Assembly: GCA_029880325.1 (NCBI GenBank)
Contig: JAOUOP010000059.1
Coordinates: 1 to 49,657 of the forward strand
DNA: 49,657 nucleotides
DNA from: Myxococcales bacterium
GTDB lineage: Bacteria; Myxococcota_A; Polyangia; Polyangiales; JAFGIB01
Direction: 5' to 3'
Shown: one piece after another, positions 24,882-32,999 of the stretch
Position numbering within the stretch: position 1 is the first letter of the stretch
How the letters are laid out: each line of letters starts with the position of its first letter
Program-made: the position numbers and the translations under genes
The notes under the pieces: generated by a model
Told to the model about the DNA's origin: nothing
What the model saw: only the letters and a program-made list of their open reading frames with translations
Database searches by the model: none

Positions 24882-26645
24882 TCAGAGCGCGCGGCGTAGC
24901 CGGGTCGTCTGCCCGGCTCGCACCTCCACATCCACGGAAATCGCCTGGCCGCCAGTGCCCGGTCGCAGACTGAGCCGGTGGCGACCGGCGGGCAAGGTGA
25001 AGCGACCGGGCGTGACCCCCAGCTTCCGGCTGCCCAGGTAGACCTCGGCCCAACCGCCGGGGGTGGCCACGCTGATGTAGCCCTGCCCCGCCGACTTGGC
25101 CGGACGCCGCGGAGCTATCGCCTTGCGCTTGGAGCGCAGGGGGCGCGCGGCACCTTCATCGACGACCGCCGGCGCGACGCTGGCCGCGCCCGCGGCCTCG
25201 GAGCCCGACTCCGGTGCCTCCGGTACCTCGACATCCGACGGCTCGGGCTCGGGCTCAAAGACTGCGGGCGCGGGCGCCGTAGCCGGCTCGAGTGCCAAGG
25301 GCTCGGGCGGGGCCCGCTCCACGCCAACCTGCGCCGCGGGCTCGGGCGCCTGCGAGCGGTCACCGGCCCACAGGCCGAGACCGAACAGCAGCCCGGCCGC
25401 CGAAAGCCCAGCGACGAGCCCCGCCCGCCAGCGCCGGCGACCCGGAATCTCCGTCGCCCCGGCCCCGATGTGCGCGGCGGTCCGCGCGTCGGCCCGCACG
25501 TCCACCAAAGTCGGCGCCATGGCCGGATCCCCGGGCTGCGCATCGCGGCGCAGGTAGGCTTTCACCGTCGAGTGCGAGCCCTCGTCGAAGGCCGCCGGCG
25601 GCTTTCCGGCAGGTCCGGCGCGGGCCTCCCCCTCGCCGCGCGAGGCCCGCTCGAGCAACCGTCGCCGGGTCTCGAGCCCCTCCGGGAAGGCCAGCTGCAT
25701 CCACTCGGCCACGTCCGCCATGCCCACGCTGAGCCCGGCCCCACCCAACCAATGCTCGATGGCCCGCGACAGCTCTCGCGCGCTCCCGAAGCGCCCCTCA
25801 CGGTCGCGCGACAGGCAGCGGCGCACGATGGCATCGAGGTCCCCGTCGACGAAATCCGAGCGGCCCGCGAGCCTGCCGATGGACTGGTTGGTCACGGCGG
25901 TGACGGTCTCGGGCAGCGACTCGCGCTTGAAGAGACGCTCGCCGCTCAACAGCTCGTACAGGATCACCCCCAGCGACCACAGGTCGGCGCGCCGATCGAC
26001 CGCCAGCCCCGCCATTTGCTCGGGCGCCATATAAGCGAAGTTGCCCTTGACCTGCCCGGTACGTGTCGCGTGCACGCGGTTTTCGGCGCGCGCGATGCCG
26101 AAGTCCACCACGCGCATGCCACCGTCGTAGGTCACGAAGAGGTTTTCGGGGCTGACGTCCCGGTGCACCACCTGCAGTGGCCGCCCGTCCCGGTCGCGCA
26201 ATTCGTGGGCGGCGTGCAGCCCCTCGGCAGCGTCGGCGATCAGACGCAGGGCCACGGCCTCGAAGGGCACGCGCGGCCCACCGGCCGACTCGGGCGCGAC
26301 CCCCTCGCGCAGCTTGCGCATCAGCGCGCCCAGGGGCTCGCCGAGCAGATACTCCATGGTCAAGAAGTAGTCGCCGTCGGCCTCGCCGAAGTCGATCACA
26401 CTGCACACGTTGGGATGCTGGATGCGCGCGGCCAGGCGCGCCTCGTCCAGGAACATCTCCACGAAGTCCCGATCCTTGGCCAGGTGGCGATGGATCTGCT
26501 TGAGCGCCACCACCTTGTCGAAGCCGGCCGGCCCGCGCGCCTGGGCCAGGTAGACCGTGGCCATGCCGCCGGCGGCGATCTCGAAGCACAGGCGGTAGCG
26601 CCCGACCCCGCGCTGGGCGCCCTCGGCGGCCCGGGCTTCGCTCAT
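24882..26645 (-). CDS. Ser/Thr protein kinase with TM segment and PEGA domain
   Basis: The 587-residue kinase starts at ATG 26645 with GGAGG six bases upstream. Residues 15-290 are a Hanks-type domain: GGMATVYLA loop, VVALKQ lysine, HRDVSPEN catalytic loop, DFGIA and YMAPEQ. After a disordered stretch, a hydrophobic segment (LVAGLSAAGLLFGLGLWAG, about 405-425) crosses the membrane, followed by an Ala/Pro/Glu-rich spacer and a C-terminal PEGA-type domain (GWAEVYLGSRKLGVTPG). Kinase in the cytoplasm and PEGA in the periplasm suggest envelope sensing. It is divergent from two exported-protein genes that may be functional partners. Confidence 0.92.
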   Translation of the reverse strand: MSEARAAEGAQRGVGRYRLCFEIAAGGMATVYLAQARGPAGFDKVVALKQIHRHLAKDRDFVEMFLDEARLAARIQHPNVCSVIDFGEADGDYFLTMEYLLGEPLGALMRKLREGVAPESAGGPRVPFEAVALRLIADAAEGLHAAHELRDRDGRPLQVVHRDVSPENLFVTYDGGMRVVDFGIARAENRVHATRTGQVKGNFAYMAPEQMAGLAVDRRADLWSLGVILYELLSGERLFKRESLPETVTAVTNQSIGRLAGRSDFVDGDLDAIVRRCLSRDREGRFGSARELSRAIEHWLGGAGLSVGMADVAEWMQLAFPEGLETRRRLLERASRGEGEARAGPAGKPPAAFDEGSHSTVKAYLRRDAQPGDPAMAPTLVDVRADARTAAHIGAGATEIPGRRRWRAGLVAGLSAAGLLFGLGLWAGDRSQAPEPAAQVGVERAPPEPLALEPATAPAPAVFEPEPEPSDVEVPEAPESGSEAAGAASVAPAVVDEGAARPLRSKRKAIAPRRPAKSAGQGYISVATPGGWAEVYLGSRKLGVTPGRFTLPAGRHRLSLRPGTGGQAISVDVEVRAGQTTRLRRAL

Positions 26646-26834
26646 GCTCGCCCTCCGGCGGCATCCGGCAGCGCGCTCGAAGGCGATGGTCGCAGGGGAG
26701 GACTTGGCTGCATCGAATTCAGGTAGTTCCCATCCCGAAATGGCCATTTTCGAGTTTGCAGGACAGCACCCGGAGCAGAGCGAAGCGGCGCGACCCGCGG
26801 AAAGGGGGACCCGGCACGGCTTTGCCGCGACGGG

Positions 26835-26856
26835 GGAAAGGGCGCGTGCCCTTTCC
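26835..26856. other. GC-rich stem-loop
   Basis: GGAAAGGGC, loop GCGT, GCCCTTTCC: a perfect 9-bp stem in the intergenic region. No T-run follows. Function unknown. Confidence 0.4.
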
Positions 26857-26978
26857 GGGATGACAACTCGGTACGAGGTCGCGCCACCTGGAGCGCGCCC
26901 GAGCACTCTACCAGCCAGCCCAACGGCGGTCACACGCGCCCGCACTCACCTGCGAACGGGCGCTGGGCCAATGCGGTG

Positions 26979-26984
26979 TATGCT
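26979..26984 (+). promoter_or_regulatory. -10-like TATGCT, 6 nt before start codon
   Basis: TATGCT, CGGCGG, then GTG 26991. No ribosome binding site fits this start. Same arrangement as at four other genes. Confidence 0.45.
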
Positions 26985-26990
26985 CGGCGG

Positions 26991-27974
26991 GTGCGCCCGC
27001 TCCCCACCGTCCTTGCGGCCGTCGCGCTGCTCTTCGGCAGCGCCTGCCAACGCCTCGAAGACGCCCCCCTGAAGCTGCGCTTCGCGAGCGAGGAGGCGCG
27101 CCTGGCCGCGCTCGTGATCGAGCTGCGCATCGCCTCCGGGAGCTGCTCCAAGATGGGCGACACCCATTATACGACGCGCTTCTTCGCCCAGGAGAGTGGG
27201 GAGTCGCCACCGGCTTTGGCCGCCGGGCGCTACGCGGTCTGGGCCGAGGCCCGCACCCGGGCCTGCGTGCCGGTGGCCGAGGGCTGCCTGAACCTGGAGC
27301 TGCCCGATAGCGACGCCGTCGAGGTGACGCTCGCAGAAATCGCCACGCCCAGCTTCGACGCGGTTTCCACCGATGCCTGCGAGCAGTGGCTCGACCGCCG
27401 GCGCGTGCTGCCTGTCCCCATCCCGACTACCGGCGGCAGCCCGGCTCCAACCGTCGACGCCGGCGACGCGGGCGCCGTATCCAGTGCCGTCAGCGGCGAA
27501 GAGCAACCTCCCGCGGCAGGCCCCGACCGCTGCGAGTCCCAGTGCCCCGAATGCCCCAACAGCTGGCGCTGCTGCGACCTGGTCGGCGAATGCGGCTGCA
27601 CGCTCACGGCCCTGGTCTGCAACCTCATCCTGCCGGCCCCCGATGCGCCCGCCCCGGCCAGCTGCAACGAGGACGGCGACTGCGGCAGCGCCGGCCAGTG
27701 CGTGATGGGCAGCTGCCAGTGCCAGCCCCTGAAGGCGAGCACCTGCCCACCCGGAAGCTGCACCCCGCTGGACGATGGCTGCGGCGGCGAAGTCGACTGC
27801 AGCGGTGCCTGCGGCAGCGGCGAGCAATGCGTCGAAGGCAGCTGCACGGCAGCAATCTGCAGCGGCGGCACCGATCCCACAGGCTGCCCCCCCTGCCCAC
27901 TGACCACCATCGCCTGCTGCAAGCCCGACACCAGCTGCGGCTGCAGCGACCTGCTCGTCTTGGGGTGCAGCTGA
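26991..27974 (+). CDS. Cys-rich lipoprotein
   Basis: The 327-residue product from GTG 26991 has a lipoprotein signal ending in GSAC (C18). Residues 20-130 form a beta-rich domain with few Cys. The C-terminal 150 residues are Cys-rich, with EGF/Dickkopf-like spacing (CNEDGDCGSAGQCVMGSCQC, then a second cluster ending CGCSDLLVLGC). GTG 26976 is an alternative start but overlaps the -10-like hexamer. The next gene starts 1 nt after the stop, so the two form an operon, divergent from the PEGA kinase. Confidence 0.75.
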   Translation: MRPLPTVLAAVALLFGSACQRLEDAPLKLRFASEEARLAALVIELRIASGSCSKMGDTHYTTRFFAQESGESPPALAAGRYAVWAEARTRACVPVAEGCLNLELPDSDAVEVTLAEIATPSFDAVSTDACEQWLDRRRVLPVPIPTTGGSPAPTVDAGDAGAVSSAVSGEEQPPAAGPDRCESQCPECPNSWRCCDLVGECGCTLTALVCNLILPAPDAPAPASCNEDGDCGSAGQCVMGSCQCQPLKASTCPPGSCTPLDDGCGGEVDCSGACGSGEQCVEGSCTAAICSGGTDPTGCPPCPLTTIACCKPDTSCGCSDLLVLGCS

Positions 27975-27975
27975 G

Positions 27976-28806
27976 ATGCCCCGCTCCCAAGCCGCCAAAG
28001 CCCCGTCCCGTCGTCGCCTCGGCTTTGCAGCCTTCGCTCTCGTCGCGACCCATGCCGCCTGTCTCACCCCCTGCCCGGTCGTGGCCCATCCCCTGATCGA
28101 AGAGGCCCAGGCCCAGCGGGACGAGGCGCGCTTCGAAGACGCGCTGCTAACCCTGGAGCGGGCCGCCAGCGAGAGTCAGCTCACGCGCGGAGAGCTGATC
28201 GAACTCTACCTGCAGCGCGCGCTGGTCCACCTGGCCCTGCAGCTGACCGCGGCAATGGCCACCGACCTGGAGATGCTGGCGACGCTCGATCCAAACTACG
28301 AGTTTGGAGAGGAAGTGCCACCACCGCTGCGGGAAGCCTTTCCTCGAGGAGCGCAACGGCTCTCGCTCGACGTCGACAGCAGCCAAGGCGAAGGCATGTT
28401 GCGACTGCGCCTCGATGTTTCGGGCCTGCGCCCCGACATCGTCAAGCACCTCGAACTCGCGGCTCGCATCGCCGGCACGCCGGACTTTTCGCTGGCCGAC
28501 GCCCGGGAGCTCGAGCTCGCGGTCGCGCCGGGGCAGGTCGTGGAGTACTACGCCATCGCCCGCGGACCTGGTGACTCGGAGTTGGCGACGCTGGGCTCGC
28601 CCGAAGCACCCGAGCAAACGCGCGTCAACGCACCGCTCGCGGCGACCACGGCGCAGGGCGCCCGACCACGAGACGAAGAAAGCAACGATACCTGGCTCTG
28701 GGTCACGGCCGGCGTGGTCTTCGCCGTCGCCGGCGCCACCGCCGCAGCCCTGCTCCTGCGCGAGGACGCCCGCACCCAGCTGTCGCCGCCCATGGTCGTG
28801 CAGTGA
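27976..28806 (+). CDS. Periplasmic TPR-like protein with C-terminal TM anchor
   Basis: The 276-residue product has an N-terminal signal peptide (about 13-38), a helical region at 40-110 that resembles one or two TPR units (EEAQAQRDEARFEDALLTLE), a beta-rich middle and a single C-terminal membrane segment (WLWVTAGVVFAVAGATAAALLL). This layout is common next to kinase genes in Myxococcota. It begins immediately after the Cys-rich lipoprotein stop and is almost certainly translated with it. The specific function is unknown. Confidence 0.7.
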   Translation: MPRSQAAKAPSRRRLGFAAFALVATHAACLTPCPVVAHPLIEEAQAQRDEARFEDALLTLERAASESQLTRGELIELYLQRALVHLALQLTAAMATDLEMLATLDPNYEFGEEVPPPLREAFPRGAQRLSLDVDSSQGEGMLRLRLDVSGLRPDIVKHLELAARIAGTPDFSLADARELELAVAPGQVVEYYAIARGPGDSELATLGSPEAPEQTRVNAPLAATTAQGARPRDEESNDTWLWVTAGVVFAVAGATAAALLLREDARTQLSPPMVVQ

Positions 28807-28897
28807 AGCTCAGGCCCCGACGCAGGCCGCCGGTGCAGTGGGAGTTCGACCCGTCGCGGGTCGGCAGCACGCGCGAGCCCTGGGGGCCCGGACCGGA

Positions 28898-29986
28898 CTA
28901 CTTCGCCGGCGCCTTCTGGGTCATGCGGGCGATTTCCTGGGCTGCGGCGGAGGTGTCGCGCACCATGGTGTCGACCGCTTCCTTGCGCTGGCGCGCCAGC
29001 TCCTGGGCCGCGCTGGTGGTGGTCTCGACGATTTCGTCGATGGCCCGCTTGCGCTCGCCGTAGTACTCGCCGGCCTGGGCGCGCGCGTTTTCCAGGTAGG
29101 CGACGGCGCTGGCCCACTTGGCCTGAAACATGCCGATGTCGGCGTGGCCATCCCGGATGCGGTTGGCCTCGAGCACGTGGGCCGGAGGCGTGCGCAGGTC
29201 GCGCACCAGGCCAACCCAGCTCAGCACCTTGAGGATGTAATAGGAGATGTCGATCTCCCACCAGAAGAAGCCCTGGTTGGCCGTGCTCTGGTAGTAGTGA
29301 TGGTTGTTGTGCCAACCCTCGCCCAGGGTGAGCAGCGCCAGGATAAACGAGTTGCGGCTGGTGTCGGTCGTGACGTAGCGGCGGCGACCGAAGAGATGCG
29401 TCAACGAGTTGATGAAATAGGTGCCGTGCCAGGCCAGCACCAGCGACAGAAAATAGCCGAAAAAGAGCGCGCTCGCGCCCCAGGCGAAGAAGACCACGAA
29501 GCCCAGGGCCAGCGGCGGCACCCAGTGGTACTTGTTGAGCCAGCGCAGCTCGGGGAACTTGGCAAAGTCCTTGATCAGCTCGGTCGGCGTCTCACGGTAC
29601 TTGCGGCACATGATCCAGCCCATGTGACTCCAGAAGAAGCCCTTGAGCGGTGAGTGCACGTCCTCGATCTGGTCGGAGTACTTGTGGTGATGGCGATGCA
29701 GGCCAGCCCACCACAGCGGCCCCTTCTGCACCGCCAGGGTTCCGCCCAGGGCCATCAGGAACTGCATCACGCGCCCCATCTTGTAGGCGCGATGGGAGAA
29801 ATAGCGGTGATAGCCGGCGGTGATGAAGAAGAGGCGCAGGACGTAGAAGCCGGCGCACAGCGCCACATCGAAAGACGTGAAGCCGGTCCACAGGACACCG
29901 AGGGGCGCCAGGTGCAGCACCAGATAGGGGATGTTGTGAATCAGGTCGACGCGTTCGTCGGCGGGGCGTGCATAGGCCGGTGTCAT
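28898..29986 (-). CDS. Acyl-CoA/acyl-lipid desaturase with helical C-terminal extension
   Basis: The 362-residue membrane di-iron desaturase belongs to the delta-9 (stearoyl-CoA desaturase-like) type. Histidine boxes are HRYFSH, HRHHHKYSD and HNNHH within GEGWHNNHHYYQST. Hydrophobic segments flank them. The core ends near residue 290; the final ~70 residues are a charged, Ala/Gln/Glu-rich amphipathic helix (RAIDEIVETTTSAAQELARQ), which I do not know from the family and which could be a phasin- or coiled-coil-like oligomerisation tail. It is convergent with the TPR-like gene. Confidence 0.9.
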   Translation of the reverse strand: MTPAYARPADERVDLIHNIPYLVLHLAPLGVLWTGFTSFDVALCAGFYVLRLFFITAGYHRYFSHRAYKMGRVMQFLMALGGTLAVQKGPLWWAGLHRHHHKYSDQIEDVHSPLKGFFWSHMGWIMCRKYRETPTELIKDFAKFPELRWLNKYHWVPPLALGFVVFFAWGASALFFGYFLSLVLAWHGTYFINSLTHLFGRRRYVTTDTSRNSFILALLTLGEGWHNNHHYYQSTANQGFFWWEIDISYYILKVLSWVGLVRDLRTPPAHVLEANRIRDGHADIGMFQAKWASAVAYLENARAQAGEYYGERKRAIDEIVETTTSAAQELARQRKEAVDTMVRDTSAAAQEIARMTQKAPAK

Positions 29987-30113
29987 CGTCTGGGGTCGCC
30001 TCGTGCTGGCCGACGTGTGCCGGATTACAGTGGTGTCGGAAGGGTGAGCCCCGGGGGGCAGTGGGTCAAGCCGAGCGGCCGAAATTTAGCGACCCGGGAG
30101 TTATTTTTCCGAT

Positions 30114-31553
30114 TCATCTGCGCCCAACGATGCGTTGAAGCTCGCCCTCGGGGCGCAGCTGGTACTCGGCCGCAACGTGGGCGAGCGGTGCGTACAAATA
30201 GACATCCCGGCGCTCGAGAAGCAAGCGGTCGAGCACGGCGCGGCCCGCGTTATTGACCACGATCACGTCCGGACGCCTACCCAGCACGTGCTTGACGTAC
30301 ATGCCGAAGACCGCATCCCGGCGCCATTCCTCGGGCGTCGTGTAATTGAGGAGCACCGCCCTGTGCGGCAATTGCGCAACCAGCCGCTCACCGTAGTCGT
30401 GGGCCTCGCGAAAACCGCTGAGGTCGCGCGCTTCGTAGTCGCCGGCGATGCGAAAGAGGGCGAGCGAGGCCAGCGCCGCCGCGCCCAGCCAGGGCAGTCG
30501 CCCGCGCGCCGGCAATGCCGACAACGCCAGCGCCGACAGCGCGCAGCCGAGGGCGACCGTGGGCAGCAGGAAGACCTCCAGGTCGTGCACGCGGTAGGCG
30601 TAGAAGAAGGCGACGTTACCCACGATGGCCGACGCCAGCGCCAGCCCGCGCGTGCGCTGCCGGCGAACTAGCCAGGCCAGGCCGGCCACTCCGAGCAGGG
30701 CTCCGGCCCAGGCCAACTGCTGGCCCAAAAGCCCCAGCAGCTCGCCACTGCGGGCGGCCGAGGGGCCGTGGCTGAACCACTGTCGATAGTTGCCGCCGCT
30801 GACCAGCCACAAAAGACGCGCGGGCGAGCCCGGGCGCGCCGCGTTGGGCACCGCATCGCTCGAGGCCCGCAGCAGCACATAGAGATAGACCCAAAGCGCC
30901 CCGGCCAGCACGGCCAGGGCAAAGCGCAGCAACCACCCCCTGAGCACGCCACCCCGCCCCCGTACGCTGGCCACCGCGAGCCACGCAAAGCCCAGCCCGC
31001 AAGTCGCGATCGAGTAGTGCACCCCCAGGGCCGCTCCCGACAGCGCCGAAGCCGCCAGCGCCCACAGCGGCCGGCCAGCCCGCTCGGCGCGCAATAGAAG
31101 CCAGAGCGCGGCGAGGGTGAAGCACATCCCGGGCAGATAGACCTCGGCCACGCTGGCGTTGAACCAAACCGCCGGCGCGCTGGCCCACAACAGCGCCGCT
31201 GCAAACGCCGCCGGGCGCGCGGCGCCGAGCTCGCGGCCCAGGGCGTAGAGCAGGACCGCGCTGCCAGCGCCCGCCACGGCGCTAAGCGCATTGACCGCCG
31301 TGGCGGGCGGCAAGGGCAAGAGCAAAAAGGCGCGGGCCAGCAGGATGTAAAGCGGATAGCCGGGCGGGTGGGCGACGCCCAGGGTGTAGGCCGCGGTGAC
31401 GTACTCGGCGCTGTCGTACCAATAGACGCTGCGGCAGAGGGTGAGCGCGTAGAGGCACAGGACCAGGGCGCCCAGCACGAGTGCGAGCAGGCGATCGGCG
31501 CGAGCGAAAGGCTCTTGCGCAACAGGCACGGCACTGGCTGCTGACGTCGGCAC
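30114..31553 (-). CDS. DUF2723 family GT-C-type membrane protein
   Basis: The 479-residue polytopic protein starts with a short cytoplasmic end, then a membrane segment and the luminal motif YDSAEYVTAAYTLGVAHPPG, which is characteristic of DUF2723, a GT-C glycosyltransferase-related family that includes O-mannosyltransferase-like proteins. The acidic D-x-x-E pair fits the GT-C metal/donor site. About ten hydrophobic segments follow, then a ~90-residue soluble C-terminal domain. GTG 31553 has TAGGCT six bases upstream and no ribosome binding site. It is divergent from the transporter gene. Confidence 0.85.
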   Translation of the reverse strand: MPTSAASAVPVAQEPFARADRLLALVLGALVLCLYALTLCRSVYWYDSAEYVTAAYTLGVAHPPGYPLYILLARAFLLLPLPPATAVNALSAVAGAGSAVLLYALGRELGAARPAAFAAALLWASAPAVWFNASVAEVYLPGMCFTLAALWLLLRAERAGRPLWALAASALSGAALGVHYSIATCGLGFAWLAVASVRGRGGVLRGWLLRFALAVLAGALWVYLYVLLRASSDAVPNAARPGSPARLLWLVSGGNYRQWFSHGPSAARSGELLGLLGQQLAWAGALLGVAGLAWLVRRQRTRGLALASAIVGNVAFFYAYRVHDLEVFLLPTVALGCALSALALSALPARGRLPWLGAAALASLALFRIAGDYEARDLSGFREAHDYGERLVAQLPHRAVLLNYTTPEEWRRDAVFGMYVKHVLGRRPDVIVVNNAGRAVLDRLLLERRDVYLYAPLAHVAAEYQLRPEGELQRIVGRR

Positions 31554-31559
31554 GGCTGG

Positions 31560-31565
31560 AGCCTA
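31560..31565 (-). promoter_or_regulatory. -10-like TAGGCT, 6 nt before start codon
   Basis: On the minus strand TAGGCT, CCAGCC, then GTG 31553. Consistent with leaderless initiation. Confidence 0.45.
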
Positions 31566-31691
31566 CCTCGGCTCTTGGCAAATGGGACCGGCGGATGGAA
31601 CGGTGCCGACAGGCTGGTTTGCCAGCATGCCCGTCGCGCCACCTCCGCGAGCGACAGGGCCAATTCTCGAATCGCCAACACGCCTCTAACC

Positions 31692-32978
31692 GTGCCCCCC
31701 TCCTCCCCCATCACGCGCTGGCTCGAGCGCCGCGGCGATGCCGCCATCGTGCTCTACGGCAGCGTCGCGGCCTTCGGCGCCTACTTCTGCATGTACGCCT
31801 TTCGCAAACCCTTTGCGGCTGGCAGTTACGAGGGGCTCGAAGCCTTTGGGCTCGACCTGAAGACGGCCCTGGTGGTCGCACAGGTGCTCGGCTACGCGCT
31901 GAGCAAGTTCGCCAGCATCAAGTTGCTCAGTGAGCTGCCGAGCGCCCGCCGGCTTGCGCTCTTGCTGTCGCTTATCGCTGTCGCCGAACTCGGACTGCTC
32001 GGGCTTGTCGTGCTGCCGCCGGAGCTGAAGGTGGTGGCCCTCTTCGTCAATGGCCTGCCGCTGGGCGCCGTCTGGGGCCTGGTCTTTTCATTCCTCGAAG
32101 GACGCCGCACGTCCGAGATTCTCGGCGCCACCCTGAGCATGTCCTATATCGTGGCGAGCGGCGCCGTGAAGAGCGTGGGGCGGGCGCTGATGGAGGCCGG
32201 CGTGCCCGAGCTGGCGATGCCAGCTGTCACCGGCGCGCTTTTCCTGCCGGCCTTCGCGACCCTGTGCTGGCTGCTGTCGCGCCTGCCGGCGCCCGACGCC
32301 GGCGACCACCGTGCCCGCAGCCCGCGCAGCCCCATGCAGCGACAGCAGCGCCTGGAGTTCCTGCGCCGTCACGCCTTGGGCCTCTTTTGTCTAACCGCTC
32401 TCTATGTAGCGCTCACCGCCTTCCGGGACTTTCGCGACAATTACGCCATCGAGCTGTGGAGCGCCCTGGGCCGCGGGGCAGAGCCGGCGATCCTGACCAC
32501 TGCCGAGCTGCCCGTGGCGGCCTCGGTGATGCTGGCGCTTGCGTTGATCTTTCTGGTCCGTGACAACCGCCGCGCGCTTCTGACCACCCACGCCATCATG
32601 CTCGCCGGCTCACTGCTAATTTTGGGCTCGACGCTGCTATTCACCGAGAGTTTTATCGAAGGCAGCACCTGGATGGTGCTGGTGGGCAGCGGTCTCTACC
32701 TGGGCTACGTACCCTTTGGCTGCGTGCTCTTCGACCGCCTGATGGCCCTGACCCGCAGCCCGGGCACCGCCGTCTTCATGATCTACGTGACCGACGCCGC
32801 CGGCTACGCGGGCTCGGTGTGTCTGCTGCTCTTCAAGCGTTTCGCCTCGCCCGATCTGCCCTGGTTGTCCTTCTTCACGTCGCTGTCGCTGCTCACGGGC
32901 GCCGCTTGCGCCCTGGGCGTGCTCGCCAGCGCCCTGTATTTCGGCCGCGAGAGCCTCGTGCCCCAAAGCGATCCGTGA
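31692..32978 (+). CDS. MFS-like transporter, DUF5690 family
   Basis: The 428-residue protein has about 12 hydrophobic segments. The first loop carries MYAFRKPFAAGSYEG, the hallmark of DUF5690 proteins, which resemble organophosphate:Pi antiporters of the major facilitator superfamily. GTG 31692 is chosen because the upstream frame is Arg-rich and non-hydrophobic. The substrate is unknown. The next gene begins 21 nt downstream and is probably cotranscribed. Confidence 0.8.
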   Translation: MPPSSPITRWLERRGDAAIVLYGSVAAFGAYFCMYAFRKPFAAGSYEGLEAFGLDLKTALVVAQVLGYALSKFASIKLLSELPSARRLALLLSLIAVAELGLLGLVVLPPELKVVALFVNGLPLGAVWGLVFSFLEGRRTSEILGATLSMSYIVASGAVKSVGRALMEAGVPELAMPAVTGALFLPAFATLCWLLSRLPAPDAGDHRARSPRSPMQRQQRLEFLRRHALGLFCLTALYVALTAFRDFRDNYAIELWSALGRGAEPAILTTAELPVAASVMLALALIFLVRDNRRALLTTHAIMLAGSLLILGSTLLFTESFIEGSTWMVLVGSGLYLGYVPFGCVLFDRLMALTRSPGTAVFMIYVTDAAGYAGSVCLLLFKRFASPDLPWLSFFTSLSLLTGAACALGVLASALYFGRESLVPQSDP

Positions 32979-32999
32979 CAGGATGCGCGGCCCTCGGCC

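Larger units (their letters stand above)
26646..26990. other. Divergent intergenic between kinase and lipoprotein genes
   Basis: 345 bp without a gene. It contains a near-perfect palindrome (CGAAATGGCCATTTTCG, about 26736-26753), a candidate operator about 90 bp upstream of the kinase start, and the hairpin at 26835-26856. Promoters for both directions should lie here. Confidence 0.45.

Noticed and set aside
24978..26726. Plus-strand 582-codon frame opposite the PEGA kinase
   Set aside because: Antisense shadow; the kinase motifs on the minus strand are unambiguous.
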